Positions 1 to 8,156 are shown, numbered from the stretch's first letter. The stretch is 36,711 nt of DNA from an uncultured Oscillospiraceae bacterium (GCA_910587345.1 CAJUKH010000051.1:1-36711), one strand, 5' to 3'. Numbers and translations: made by a program. Notes: generated by a model from the sequence alone, not told the origin.

Positions 1-212
1 CTTCAGTGTTCCACCAGCGGACGCACGGGTGCGAGGCAAGAGGGACCATGGGGGCGTAAAGACGACACCAGCCGATTCTAAAACACATGGTCTTGACCTG
101 AGGGCTTTCTTCGGGAGTGTGAGGGGCCATTCTTTGGCCCGTCAAAGAATGGTCCCTCACAACCACGCAGTTGAAGGATTGGCGTACACTTACCAACCAA
201 ACGCCACCCGCC
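1..212 (+). ncRNA. Candidate structured RNA, copy A (left edge may be cut)
   Basis: No convincing reading frame. The stretch is a homologue of 297-565, with the same order of blocks: a GCACGGGTGC hairpin, a GTAAAGACG block, the block GGTCTTGACCTGAGGGC, a long hairpin ending in CTTTGGCCC, and the block CACGCAGTTGAAGGATTGGC. The long hairpin here is closed by TGAGGG/CCCTCA, while the other copy uses TGGGGG/CCCCTA; one A-T pair becomes G-C, a compensatory change. Several pairs are G-T when read on the + strand, which would be C-A on the - strand, so the RNA is probably + strand. The Rfam class is not recognised; the start lies at or before base 1. Confidence 0.6.
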
Positions 213-296
213 CTTACGGAGATGGGATGGTTTCTGGTGGGTGGAACCACCCTTCAAGCTGTGTAGGCCGAGGCGGGTCAATTTCGACGTGATTTC

Positions 297-565
297 TTTA
301 GTGTTCCTCTAACGTACGCACGGGTGCGGGGCAAGTGGGACCATGGAAGCGTAAAGACGGCACGAGCCGCTTCTAACGCACTTGGTCTTGACCTGAGGGC
401 TTTCATGCTTACTCCCGCTTCATGAGCGAAGCGAGTTTAGCGGGAGTAAGTGCCGTGAAACGGCTGGGGGTGTGGGGGACCATTCTTTGGCCCGGCAAAG
501 AATGGTCCCCTACAACCACGCAGTTGAAGGATTGGCGTGTAACCACCATCCAAACGGAACCCGCC
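297..565 (+). ncRNA. Candidate structured RNA, copy B
   Basis: Second tandem copy of the element at 1-212, about 297 bp downstream. It differs by an extra 12-bp hairpin (arms CTTACTCCCGCT and AGCGGGAGTAAG, about 409-448) placed where copy A has only a 5-bp stem with a TTC loop. This is typical of a variable-length helix in a structured RNA. The inner stem GAAGC/GCTTC is well formed here and weak in copy A. It ends just before the stop of the convergent acetyltransferase gene. Function and family are unknown; tandem copies suggest a free-standing ncRNA rather than a riboswitch for a neighbouring gene. Confidence 0.6.
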
Positions 566-581
566 CCGGCATCGGATGCCC

Positions 582-1169
582 CTACTCTTTTCCCAGCCCC
601 GGCTCCACAAAATGCACCGGATTCCGGTCCCAATAGCCCCGGTAGCTTCTCTCCTGCCCGTCTAGATCCATCTGGTACAGACGGAACACCACCCGGATGT
701 CCTTGGGCTGCCACCGCTCCTCATAGGAGTATTGGTACACCATCCCCAACTTCCGCATCACCCCGCCGCTGCCCGGATTCTCCCGGTCATGGGTGGCGGT
801 GAGATAGGGCAGCCCCTCTTGCCGGGCCTGCTCCACCACCGCCCGCGCGGCCTCTGTCACGATGCCATGGCCCCAAAATTCTTTCAGCAGATCATAGCCC
901 AAATCGTAGGGCGGCTCGGCCGATAGGTTTACATAACCTACCGGAACCCCCTCCTTCTTCCCGCATATGGCGTACCGGATACCGGGCAGCCCCGGGGCAT
1001 ACCGCTCCCTCCAAAAAGCCTCCGCCTCTGCCATGTCCTTCAGCGGAAACCAGGGCAGAAACCGGTTGATCTCCTCGTCCCCGAAAATTTTCAGCACGTC
1101 GGGCAGGTCCCCTTCGATAAAGGGCCGCAAAAGGAGCCGCTCCGTCCCAATCGGAAAATGCTTATCCAT
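582..1169 (-). CDS. GNAT N-acetyltransferase, RimJ/RimL-like
   Basis: A 195-residue single-domain protein. It opens with TERLLLRPF, the strand typical of RimJ/RimL-type GNAT enzymes, which transfer acetyl from acetyl-CoA to N-terminal or small-molecule amines. The acetyl-CoA region is at about residues 105-125, with YDLLKEFWGHGIVTEA in place of the classic RGxGxA turn, followed by an NPGSGGVMRKLG segment where the family has N.aSirvleKlG. I chose the ATG at 1169 because GGGAGG lies 6-7 nt upstream; an in-frame start at 1187 lacks this. It overlaps the end of the upstream gene by 8 nt, so the two are translationally coupled. The substrate cannot be inferred. Confidence 0.85.
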   Translation of the reverse strand: MDKHFPIGTERLLLRPFIEGDLPDVLKIFGDEEINRFLPWFPLKDMAEAEAFWRERYAPGLPGIRYAICGKKEGVPVGYVNLSAEPPYDLGYDLLKEFWGHGIVTEAARAVVEQARQEGLPYLTATHDRENPGSGGVMRKLGMVYQYSYEERWQPKDIRVVFRLYQMDLDGQERSYRGYWDRNPVHFVEPGLGKE

Positions 1170-1980
1170 GGCTGCCTCCCGTTTCATGTCGGTACATCCG
1201 GCTCAGATGGTCCTCCCCGTCTCCCTGGACCGGACAGAGAAACTCCCAGCCGTACCGCTCGTAAAAGTTGGTGTGGTCGGTGATGAGATAGAGGGTATCC
1301 ACCCCCAATTCCCCCATGTCCCGACAGACTTGGCCCAGCATGGCCCCGGCGATACCCTTTTTCCGCCAGGGTTCCTCCACATAGACAGCGCACACATTGG
1401 GGGTAAGGTCGGGCCGGTCGTGGAAGTCGTTTTCGATGACCCCCAGCCCGGCCACCACCTCCTCCCCATGGAGGACCAGATACCACCGGGGTACCGGGGC
1501 TTCGCCGGTCAGGCTGTCCACCATGCTCTCCTCATAGGCCGCAAGGGGGACGTGCCATTTCTCATGGAACCACTGGGCGGCCCGGGGCAGCCACTCCGGC
1601 CGATCCGAAAGGCAAACCAGGGAAAGACCCTCCCCCTCCGCCCTCTCCAGCAGCGGCAATACCAAAGCCAGAGCGTCCAGATTCCTCTCCAGCATCCTCC
1701 GCTGCCAGCTGCCCGCCTTACACTTCTCCCGGGCCTTAGCCGACTTGCTTTGCAGAGAGAGAAGCGGCGCTTTGGCCTTCTCCACCCTCTCCCCCACCAC
1801 CAGAGTTGGCAGCCCTTCCGCCGCTGCCGCCAAAAGCATCCGGGCCACCTCCAAAGCGGCTGCCCGGTTTTTTTGCAGCGTATGCTGGGCCGTCCCCGGG
1901 GCAAACTTCCCCCGGGTGTCCCGGCTTCGTACCAGCATCTCCTCCACCGCCTCTATGGCGGCCGTGTACCTTTCCTCCAT
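1162..1980 (-). CDS. GNAT N-acetyltransferase with N-terminal helical region
   Basis: A 272-residue protein. Residues 1-115 are helical and charged (many Lys/Arg/Leu/Ala) with no domain I recognise. Residues 120-270 are a GNAT fold: VCAVYVEEPWRKKGIAGAML carries the acetyl-CoA loop (R-K-K-G-I-A) and YERYGWEFL is the usual C-terminal strand. The frame is open further upstream, but the ATG at 1980 is preceded by a G-rich Shine-Dalgarno (AAGGGGGGGC) and lies at a sensible distance from an AT-rich promoter-like stretch. It shares an operon with the RimJ-like gene and is divergent from the lipid kinase. Substrate unknown. Confidence 0.8.
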   Translation of the reverse strand: MEERYTAAIEAVEEMLVRSRDTRGKFAPGTAQHTLQKNRAAALEVARMLLAAAAEGLPTLVVGERVEKAKAPLLSLQSKSAKAREKCKAGSWQRRMLERNLDALALVLPLLERAEGEGLSLVCLSDRPEWLPRAAQWFHEKWHVPLAAYEESMVDSLTGEAPVPRWYLVLHGEEVVAGLGVIENDFHDRPDLTPNVCAVYVEEPWRKKGIAGAMLGQVCRDMGELGVDTLYLITDHTNFYERYGWEFLCPVQGDGEDHLSRMYRHETGGSHG

Positions 1981-2044
1981 TTTCCCGCCCCCCCTTTTTA
2001 CACATTCTATCAAATTCGTCCCCCCGAAACAACCCCACTCCCTC

Positions 2045-2073
2045 TTTCCTTTTTCCGAAAAAAGGACTATAAT
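2045..2073 (+). promoter_or_regulatory. Probable sigma-A promoter of the lipid kinase
   Basis: TATAAT at 2068-2073 with a weak TTTCCT -35 box 17 bp upstream. It lies 33 bp before the lipid kinase start in an AT-rich gap between divergent genes. The -10 box is perfect; the -35 box is poor. Confidence 0.55.
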
Positions 2074-2106
2074 AGCAAAGAACGACTTTTCCCACGGAGG
2101 TCCCAA

Positions 2107-3006
2107 ATGAAAAAACTGCTCTTTATCTACAATCCCCATGCCGGCCGGGGTCAGGCCAGAGGTAAGCTGGCCGGCATTCTCAATTCCTTTGCCCGCTCGG
2201 ACTGTCTCACCACCGTCTACCCCACCCAAGGTCCCGGGGATGCCGCCTGGGCGGCCCGGGAACTGGCCGCCGGTTTTGACCGGGTAGCCTGCTGCGGCGG
2301 GGACGGCACTCTTCACGAGGTGGTGGACGGCCTGATGTCCCTGCCCGATGAGGTCCGGCCCCCTCTGGGCTATATCCCCACCGGCACCACCAACGACTAT
2401 GCCCGTAATCTCTCCCTTCCCCGGGAAATGGAGGATATGGCCGCTCTGGCCGCCTCAGGGACGCCCCGGCCGGTGGATGTGGGCCGGCTGGAAGGGGAGC
2501 ACTTCATCTATGTGGCCGCCTTCGGCGCCTTCACCAGCGTGGCCTACGACACTCCCCAGCAGTTCAAGAATATGTTCGGCCACCTGGCCTATGTTTTGAA
2601 AGGGGTGGCCGAGGTGGCCAACCTGAAAAGCTATCACCTCCGGCTGGAGCATGACGGCGGCGTGCTGGAGGGGGACTATCTCTTCGGCATGGTGAGCAAC
2701 ACCATATCGGTAGGGGGCATCCTGGGCCTCCCCGCCGAGGAGGTGGTGCTGGACGACGGCCTTTTGGAAGCTGTGCTGGTGGAGATGCCCAGGACCATGA
2801 TGGAGCTGAACAACGCCATCTTTGCCCTGGCCCGCCACGAGTACAGCGAGGGCAGTGGGGTCATCGGCCTCCACTCCCGGCACTTCCACATCTCCTGCGC
2901 CGAGCCGGTACCCTTCACTCTGGACGGGGAGTTCGGCGGCGAGCATCAGGAGGCCGACATAGACGCCGTCCATGTCCCCATGAAGATCGTCTACGGGGAG
3001 GAGTAA
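2107..3006 (+). CDS. Diacylglycerol/lipid kinase, DagK-YegS-BmrU family
   Basis: A 299-residue protein of the usual family length. It begins KKLLFIYNPHAGRG, has the nucleotide-binding GGDGTLHEVVDG motif at residues 64-75 and PTGTTNDYARNL at 91-102, the second signature of DAGK catalytic domains. The C-terminal half is the lipid-binding beta-sandwich. Members phosphorylate diacylglycerol or related lipids to recycle phospholipid head-group turnover products; the exact lipid cannot be told here. GGAGG lies 6 nt before the ATG. The frame stays open far upstream, but that extension is antisense to the acetyltransferases. mnmG follows after 50 bp. Confidence 0.9.
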   Translation: MKKLLFIYNPHAGRGQARGKLAGILNSFARSDCLTTVYPTQGPGDAAWAARELAAGFDRVACCGGDGTLHEVVDGLMSLPDEVRPPLGYIPTGTTNDYARNLSLPREMEDMAALAASGTPRPVDVGRLEGEHFIYVAAFGAFTSVAYDTPQQFKNMFGHLAYVLKGVAEVANLKSYHLRLEHDGGVLEGDYLFGMVSNTISVGGILGLPAEEVVLDDGLLEAVLVEMPRTMMELNNAIFALARHEYSEGSGVIGLHSRHFHISCAEPVPFTLDGEFGGEHQEADIDAVHVPMKIVYGEE

Positions 3007-3056
3007 GCCCTCCCTTTGCCCCGCAAACTTTTCCCGAACCAAAGGAGCGAACTGAT

Positions 3057-4877
3057 ATGGACTATCACGCTGGTATATTTGATGTGGCCGTGGTAGGCGC
3101 AGGCCACGCCGGCATTGAGGCCGCTCTGGCCGCCGCCCGCCTGGGCCTTCGCACCCTCTGCTTCACCATCAACCTGGACGCAGTGGGCAATATGCCCTGC
3201 AACCCCGCCATCGGCGGCACCGGCAAGGGCCATCTGGTCCGGGAGATCGACGCCCTGGGCGGTGAGATGGCCAAGGCCGCCGATAAAGCCTGCATCCAGT
3301 ACCGGACGCTGAACAAGGGCAAAGGCCCCGCCGTCTGGTCCCTCCGGGCCCAGGCCGACCGCCGCCGCTATCAGGAGATCATGAAACAGACGCTGGAGCG
3401 GCAGGAAAACCTGTGGGTCAAGCAGGGGGAGATCACCGATATTCTGGTGGACGAGTCTGGGGCGGTGTCCGCCGTCCGCACCGACCACGGGGCGGTCTAT
3501 CAGGTGAAGGCCGCCATCGTCTGCACCGGCACCTATCTGGCCGGCCGCACCATCGTGGGGGAGGTGACCAAGGAGTCCGGCCCCGACGGCATGGCCGCCG
3601 CCAAGCCCCTGTCGGAAAGTCTGGCAAAGCTGGGGGTCACTCTCCGCCGCTTCAAAACGGGCACACCCCCCCGGGTAAACCGCCGCAGCATCGACTTTTC
3701 CAAAATGGAGATCCAGCCCGGGGACGAGACCACGGTGCCCTTCTCCTTCTCCACCAAGGAGCCGCCGGAGAACAAGGCGGTGTGCTACCTCACCTATACC
3801 ACGGAGAGGACCCACGAGATCATCCGGGCCAATCTGGACCGCTCCCCCCTCTTCGACGGCACCATTGAGGGCGTCGGCCCCCGGTACTGCCCCTCCATCG
3901 AAAGCAAGATCGTCACCTTCCCCGACAAGCCCCGGCACCAGCTTTTCATCGAGCCTATGGGCCTGAACACCGAAGAGACCTATATTCAGGGCTTCTCCTC
4001 CTCCCTCCCCGAAGAGGTCCAAGTGGAGATGCTCCACACCCTCCCCGGTCTGGAGCAGGCCGAGATGACCCGGGCCGCCTACGCCATCGAGTACGACTGC
4101 GTAGACCCCACCGAGCTTCTCCCCACCCTGGAACATAAAAAGGTCCCCGGTCTCTTTGGGGCCGGGCAGTTCAACGGCTCCTCCGGCTATGAGGAGGCCG
4201 CCGCCCAGGGCCTGATGGCGGGCATCAACGCCGCCATGAAAATTTTATGTAAACCGCAAATCGTCCTGGGCCGGGAACAGGGCTACATCGGGGTCCTCAT
4301 TGACGACCTGGTGACCAAGGGCACCAACGAGCCTTACCGGATGATGACCTCCCGCACCGAATACCGGCTTTTACAGCGGCAGGACAACGCCGACCGGCGG
4401 CTTTCCCGCATCGGCCATGAAGTGGGGCTGGTCAGTGACGAGACCTATCAGGCCGTGGTGGACAAGTACGCCGCCGTAGACGCTGAGATCAAGCGGCTGG
4501 AGAAGACCGGCTGCCCCGGCGGCCATCTGGCCGACCTGCTCCGCCGGCCAGAGAATACATACGAGGGTCTGGCCGCTCTGGACCCCCACCGCCCCCAGCT
4601 GCCCCCGGCAGTGACCGAGGCGGCGGAAATCGAGATCAAGTACGCCGGCTATATCCGCCGTCAGGAAAAGCAGGTGGAGGAGATGCGCCGGCTGGAGCGG
4701 CGGCTTCTCCCCGCAGATATAGATTATGTAAACTTGCACGGCCTCCGGCTGGAAGCCCGGCAAAAGCTGGACCAGATCCGCCCCGCCAACTTGGGCCAGG
4801 CCAGCCGCATCTCCGGGGTAAGCCCAGCGGACATTGCGGCGCTGATGGTGTATCTGGAGAAGGAAAAGGGGCAATGA
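3057..4877 (+). CDS. mnmG: tRNA uridine-5-carboxymethylaminomethyl(34) synthesis enzyme MnmG
   Basis: A 606-residue protein, slightly shorter than the usual 620-630. The FAD-binding VVGAGHAGIEAA is at residues 11-22, followed by CNPAIGGTGKGHLVREIDALGG, the MnmG signature, and the second signature near the middle (ESKIVTFPDK, GLNTEETYIQGFS). The C-terminal helical domain (MMTSRTEYRLLQRQDNAD and beyond) binds MnmE. With MnmE it installs the cmnm5 group on U34 of tRNAs. AAAGGAG precedes the ATG. The stop overlaps the lipoprotein start in an ATGA arrangement, and mnmA follows, so two enzymes modifying the same wobble base are co-transcribed. No mnmE or rsmG is visible. Confidence 0.97.
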   Translation: MDYHAGIFDVAVVGAGHAGIEAALAAARLGLRTLCFTINLDAVGNMPCNPAIGGTGKGHLVREIDALGGEMAKAADKACIQYRTLNKGKGPAVWSLRAQADRRRYQEIMKQTLERQENLWVKQGEITDILVDESGAVSAVRTDHGAVYQVKAAIVCTGTYLAGRTIVGEVTKESGPDGMAAAKPLSESLAKLGVTLRRFKTGTPPRVNRRSIDFSKMEIQPGDETTVPFSFSTKEPPENKAVCYLTYTTERTHEIIRANLDRSPLFDGTIEGVGPRYCPSIESKIVTFPDKPRHQLFIEPMGLNTEETYIQGFSSSLPEEVQVEMLHTLPGLEQAEMTRAAYAIEYDCVDPTELLPTLEHKKVPGLFGAGQFNGSSGYEEAAAQGLMAGINAAMKILCKPQIVLGREQGYIGVLIDDLVTKGTNEPYRMMTSRTEYRLLQRQDNADRRLSRIGHEVGLVSDETYQAVVDKYAAVDAEIKRLEKTGCPGGHLADLLRRPENTYEGLAALDPHRPQLPPAVTEAAEIEIKYAGYIRRQEKQVEEMRRLERRLLPADIDYVNLHGLRLEARQKLDQIRPANLGQASRISGVSPADIAALMVYLEKEKGQ

Positions 4878-5635
4878 GCCGTATTTTTATGTTAACTTCA
4901 ATTCTCCTCTTTTTGACAGGCTGTCAGGGGATGGCAGAGATGGAGCCGGTTAATATTATGTTAACTGCTTCCCCGGAGTCCACCCCGGTGCAAACCTCTG
5001 TACTTACCCTGGAGCCTTGGCGGGCGGCCTACTGTGACATCCTCCTCCACCCAGAAAATTACGAAGAATTTTACGCCGTGGCGGAGCATATCCCCAGCGA
5101 ACATTCCGATCGACTGAACAACATTGAGGAGGAAGGCCTTCCCTACTGCTTTTCCCTGTCCGATCTTGACCGGGACGGGGCCCCCGAACTGCTCCTTGGG
5201 CTGGGTATCAAATACCATGCGCCCCATGTTCTGCTGAACATCCTCCGCTATAACGAGGAAACTAACTTGGCGGAAGATATGGACGGCCCCCGGACTTATC
5301 CGCTGATGGATACTTTGGGCTTCTCTGACACAGGCTATTTCACCACCGTGAACGGCATCGGGGGGTTATATACAGAGTTTTGGCATTTAGAGGACGATGA
5401 CCCGGACCACTATTGGTATGGTTGGGAGCGTTCCGCAGAGTTTAATGAAGATGGCGAACTGGTATCACGGATGGAATATCCCTTTATGAGTTCCGATGGT
5501 GAAAAGAAGTTCACCCTTCAGGAATACTACGACCTGCTGGGTGATTCCGAAGGCCCTGTCGTCCTCTGGCGGGAAGCCACAGAAGAAAACATCCATCAGG
5601 CATTTTTGCCCACAGCCGGAGAGGAGGAACCATGA
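4874..5635 (+). CDS. Putative lipoprotein of unknown function
   Basis: A 253-residue protein with a short hydrophobic signal ending in the lipobox LTGC (cleavage before Cys17), so it is probably lipid-anchored outside the membrane. The mature part is acidic; the segment LSDLDRDGAPELLLGLGIKY is of the Asp-rich, calcium-loop type seen in FG-GAP/dockerin-like proteins. It overlaps mnmG by 4 nt and mnmA by 4 nt (ATGA both times), so it is translationally coupled to both, although no link between a surface lipoprotein and tRNA modification is known to me. Its base composition is more AT-rich than either neighbour, which suggests it was inserted into an older mnmG-mnmA unit. Confidence 0.75.
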   Translation: MSRIFMLTSILLFLTGCQGMAEMEPVNIMLTASPESTPVQTSVLTLEPWRAAYCDILLHPENYEEFYAVAEHIPSEHSDRLNNIEEEGLPYCFSLSDLDRDGAPELLLGLGIKYHAPHVLLNILRYNEETNLAEDMDGPRTYPLMDTLGFSDTGYFTTVNGIGGLYTEFWHLEDDDPDHYWYGWERSAEFNEDGELVSRMEYPFMSSDGEKKFTLQEYYDLLGDSEGPVVLWREATEENIHQAFLPTAGEEEP

Positions 5636-6666
5636 CCAAACCCAAAATCGTGCTCGGCCTGTCCGGCGGGGTGGACTCTGCCGTGTCCGCCCGGCTTTTA
5701 CAGGAAAACTATATCGTCATCGCCCTCTACCTCTCCATCGGCCCCGAGGCCGCCGGGGAGGCCGACGCCCGGGCGGTGGCGGAGGAACTGGGCATTGAAT
5801 TTCACACCATGAATATCTCCGAGGCGCTGGAACGCCATGTAAAGGCCCCCTTCGCCTCCGATTATTTGTCAGGCCGTACTCCTTTACCCTGTGCCCGGTG
5901 CAACCCTTTGGTGAAGTTTCCCTCCCTGCTGGCTCTGGCGAAGGAGGTGGGGGCGGACTACATCTCCACCGGTCATTACGCCCGGGTGGAGCACTCCCCG
6001 GCGGGCCGGACCCTGCTGAAAAAGGGCCAGCCCTCCAACGACCAGTCCTATATGCTGGCCCAACTGCCCCAAAGTATACTACAAAAAGTAATTTTTCCCC
6101 TCGGGAATTACAATAAGGATTCCATTCGGGCAAAAGCGGAAGCCTTCGGCATCCCCGTGGCCCACAAGCCCGACTCCATGGAGATTTGTTTCATCCCCGA
6201 CAACGACTATGCTGCCTGGCTGGTCCGCCGGGGGGCGGCCGCCCCCGACGGGGACTTCATCGCCCCCGACGGCAAGGTGCTGGGCCGGCACGGGGGCATC
6301 CACCGCTACACTCTGGGCCAGAGCCGGGGGCTGGGGGTCTCCGGCCCCCACCGGTACTATGTGTCCCGCATCGACCCCCAAACCAATACCGTCACCCTCT
6401 CCGACGGCACCGACCTGATGCGGACCCGCATCCTCTGCGGCCATCCCAACTGGATCGCCATCCCCGCTCTGGACGGCCCCCGGGCGGTCACCGCCCGGTT
6501 CCGCCACGCCCGGACCGAGACCCCCTGCACCATTTCCCCCATGGGGGATGGTGTGCTGGTGGAGGCCCACACCCCCGTCCGAGCCCCCACCCCCGGCCAG
6601 CTGGCGGTGTTTTATGACGGCGACACCGTGGTGGGCAGCGGGTGGATTCAAAGCGCCCTTTCATAA
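5632..6666 (+). CDS. mnmA: tRNA-specific 2-thiouridylase MnmA
   Basis: A 344-residue protein, family length about 360. The PP-loop ATP-binding motif SGGVDS is at residues 11-16. The catalytic cysteines are recognisable: GRTPLPCARCN (Cys87/Cys90 region) and MEICFIPD (Cys186), which alternate as nucleophile and persulfide carrier. ISTGHYARV and NDQSYML are further MnmA signatures. It thiolates C2 of U34 in tRNA-Lys, -Glu and -Gln, complementing the C5 modification by MnmG two genes upstream. The 4-nt ATGA overlap with the lipoprotein and a GGAGAGGAGG stretch in that gene's end serve as translation start. The operon ends in a strong hairpin terminator. Confidence 0.96.
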   Translation: MTKPKIVLGLSGGVDSAVSARLLQENYIVIALYLSIGPEAAGEADARAVAEELGIEFHTMNISEALERHVKAPFASDYLSGRTPLPCARCNPLVKFPSLLALAKEVGADYISTGHYARVEHSPAGRTLLKKGQPSNDQSYMLAQLPQSILQKVIFPLGNYNKDSIRAKAEAFGIPVAHKPDSMEICFIPDNDYAAWLVRRGAAAPDGDFIAPDGKVLGRHGGIHRYTLGQSRGLGVSGPHRYYVSRIDPQTNTVTLSDGTDLMRTRILCGHPNWIAIPALDGPRAVTARFRHARTETPCTISPMGDGVLVEAHTPVRAPTPGQLAVFYDGDTVVGSGWIQSALS

Positions 6667-6705
6667 GTTTACATAATATTATTCTTGGGGATGCTATTGC
6701 ACACA

Positions 6706-6747
6706 AAAAGGAACCGCAGGCACAGATGAGTGCCTGCGGTTCCTTTT
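6706..6747 (+). terminator. Intrinsic terminator of the mnmG-mnmA operon
   Basis: A perfect 17-bp stem (arms 6706-6722 and 6731-6747) with an 8-nt loop, with T-rich flanks on both strands, so it can also stop transcription from the convergent HD gene. Confidence 0.9.
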
Positions 6748-6848
6748 CCTTCTTCCCCAACGCCTTCTGGATCTTTATCCTCAACAATTCGCCGCTTCCC
6801 TTTCCGGAAGTTTTCCACGTGGAGTGGGCATTTTAAAATGATTATATT

Positions 6849-6870
6849 TTATGTAAACTATTATGTAAAC
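6849..6870 (+). repeat. Tandem TTATGTAAAC pair
   Basis: Two copies of TTATGTAAAC start 12 bp apart (6849 and 6861), just past the stop of the HD-domain gene. The same 10-mer also occurs at 927 (reverse), 4245, 4724, 6667 (reverse) and 7057; near-copies TTATGTTAAC are at 4887 and 4956. Function is unknown. Confidence 0.6.
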
Positions 6871-6871
6871 T

Positions 6872-7465
6872 TTATAAATCCTTCTCTTCCCCTTCTAAAA
6901 AGTAGGTGGCCTCCATATCGGCCACGCTGAGGGCAAAGGCCAGGGGATACTGTTCCAAAGCCTGCCCCACCAGTCGGCTGTCCTCATTCCCGGAAAAGCC
7001 CATGTGCCACCGGATGGCCATGGCCTCCTGCCGGGTCAGCTTCATGAACCCAGAAATTATGTAAACAGACTTCTCCCCATGCCCATAGGGCAGAGGGTCC
7101 TCATAAAAGAAGGTCGGCACCTTCTCCCACTGGCCGGTGGCCTCGTTTTTCACGTTCCGGGTGCCCGCCTTGTAACAGCCGATCTTGCACAGGTCATGGA
7201 GCAAGGCGGCAATGGCCACGCTCTCGTCGGGGACTTCCAGCCCATACAGCTCCTGGACCCGCTCCCGGGCCAGATAGTCCTTAAGACAGTGATACACGTT
7301 CAGGCTGTGGTCGCAAAGCCCCCCGGCATAGGCCCCATGGAACTTGGCCGAAGCGGGGCAGGTGAAAAAGTCCGACTTGTTCTCCAGATAGTCCAGCAGG
7401 GCCTCCGCCCCTTCCCGGTGGACATTGCTCCGAAAAATCTCCAAAAACTCCTCTTTTCCGCTCAT
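6872..7465 (-). CDS. HD-domain phosphohydrolase
   Basis: A 197-residue protein. The HD-superfamily metal ligands are visible as LCDHSLNVYH and AALLHDLCKIGCY (the paired His-Asp), and SVADMEATYF near the end supplies the last Asp. Such proteins hydrolyse phosphate esters of nucleotides or cyclic nucleotides; the substrate is not evident. I chose the ATG at 7465 since AAAGGAGG ends six bases before it; the ATG at 7471 would abut the ribosome binding site. It is convergent with mnmA and divergent from the MntP/YtaF-like gene. Confidence 0.85.
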   Translation of the reverse strand: MSGKEEFLEIFRSNVHREGAEALLDYLENKSDFFTCPASAKFHGAYAGGLCDHSLNVYHCLKDYLARERVQELYGLEVPDESVAIAALLHDLCKIGCYKAGTRNVKNEATGQWEKVPTFFYEDPLPYGHGEKSVYIISGFMKLTRQEAMAIRWHMGFSGNEDSRLVGQALEQYPLAFALSVADMEATYFLEGEEKDL

Positions 7466-7490
7466 AACCATCCTCCTTTTGAATGAAAGG

Positions 7491-7519
7491 ATTATACCAC
7501 ACCCAAAGTCCCAAAACAA
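7491..7519 (-). promoter_or_regulatory. Sigma-A promoter of the HD-domain gene
   Basis: On the - strand, TTGTTT (7514-7519) and TATAAT (7491-7496) are separated by 17 bp, about 25 bp ahead of the start codon. Confidence 0.7.
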
Positions 7520-7572
7520 GGCCTTTCACCCCTCCCCCGTCCCCTCCATACCATGGAAGAGAGGTGATCTCA

Positions 7573-8109
7573 TTGGATATTTTCTCCGCCCTCATGGCGG
7601 GTTCTCTTTTTGCTCTGGCCTGCAATCTGGATACCGTGCTGGCGGCGGTGGGCCAGGGTGCCCGGGGCATCCCCCTTGGCCCCCGGGAGCTTTTCACCGC
7701 CGCCGGGGTGACCACCGCCGTGACCTTCCTCTCTCTGGAACTTGGCGCTCTGGGGGCCTCTTTTCTCCCCGCCGGGCTGGCGGAAAAGCTGGGGGGCCTT
7801 GCTTTGGCCGGGTTGGGCCTTTGGTACTTACTGGACGCCCTCCGGGGCAAAAACGACCCGCCTCAGGAGGCCACCCGGGGCTGGCTTGCCCTCTCTGCCG
7901 CTTTGGCGGTCAACAACGCCGGGGTGGGGGTGGCCGCCGGAGTCACGGGGCTTTCCCCTCTGGTGGCCTCGGGGTGCAATTTCGCCATGACCCTCCTCTC
8001 CCTTTGGCTGGGCCGGCTTCTGGGCCGGCGGCTGAACCGCTGGAGCCGTCTTGCCCTCCCCCTCTCCGGCCTTCTTCTGGTTGGGTTGGGGGCCTGGCAG
8101 TTGATATGA
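7573..8109 (+). CDS. MntP/YtaF-like (DUF204) membrane protein
   Basis: A 178-residue, very hydrophobic protein with about six membrane segments in two homologous halves: ALACNLDTVLAAVGQG in the first and ALAVNNAGVGVAAGV in the second. This is the layout of the DUF204 family, which includes the manganese exporter MntP and the sporulation protein YtaF. The first half keeps the Asp; in the second half the expected Asp position reads Asn-Asn, so metal transport is uncertain. The TTG at 7573 is the likely start: GAGAGGTG lies about 7 nt upstream, and the in-frame GTG at 7564 falls inside it. It ends at a bidirectional terminator. Confidence 0.7.
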   Translation: MDIFSALMAGSLFALACNLDTVLAAVGQGARGIPLGPRELFTAAGVTTAVTFLSLELGALGASFLPAGLAEKLGGLALAGLGLWYLLDALRGKNDPPQEATRGWLALSAALAVNNAGVGVAAGVTGLSPLVASGCNFAMTLLSLWLGRLLGRRLNRWSRLALPLSGLLLVGLGAWQLI

Positions 8110-8113
8110 CAGA

Positions 8114-8143
8114 AAACGGGAGGCCCGGATGGGCTTCCCGTTT
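8114..8143. terminator. Bidirectional terminator
   Basis: A 13-bp stem (8114-8126 with 8131-8143, one G-T pair, 4-nt loop), between convergent genes; the stem arms themselves end in A and T runs. Confidence 0.75.
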
Positions 8144-8156
8144 CTTGTGCAAGGTA

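Noticed and set aside
29..292. Small frames on both strands in the first 300 bp
   Set aside because: They fall in the repeated structured RNA, are not conserved as protein between the two copies and lack ribosome binding sites.
967..2106. N-terminal extension of the lipid kinase frame
   Set aside because: It is antisense to two acetyltransferase genes, and the ATG at 2107 has its own promoter and ribosome binding site.
3057..7466. Replication origin near mnmG (gidA)
   Set aside because: mnmG is often near oriC, but no DnaA-box cluster (TTATCCACA), dnaA, rsmG or parAB is seen; TTATGTAAAC is a different word.
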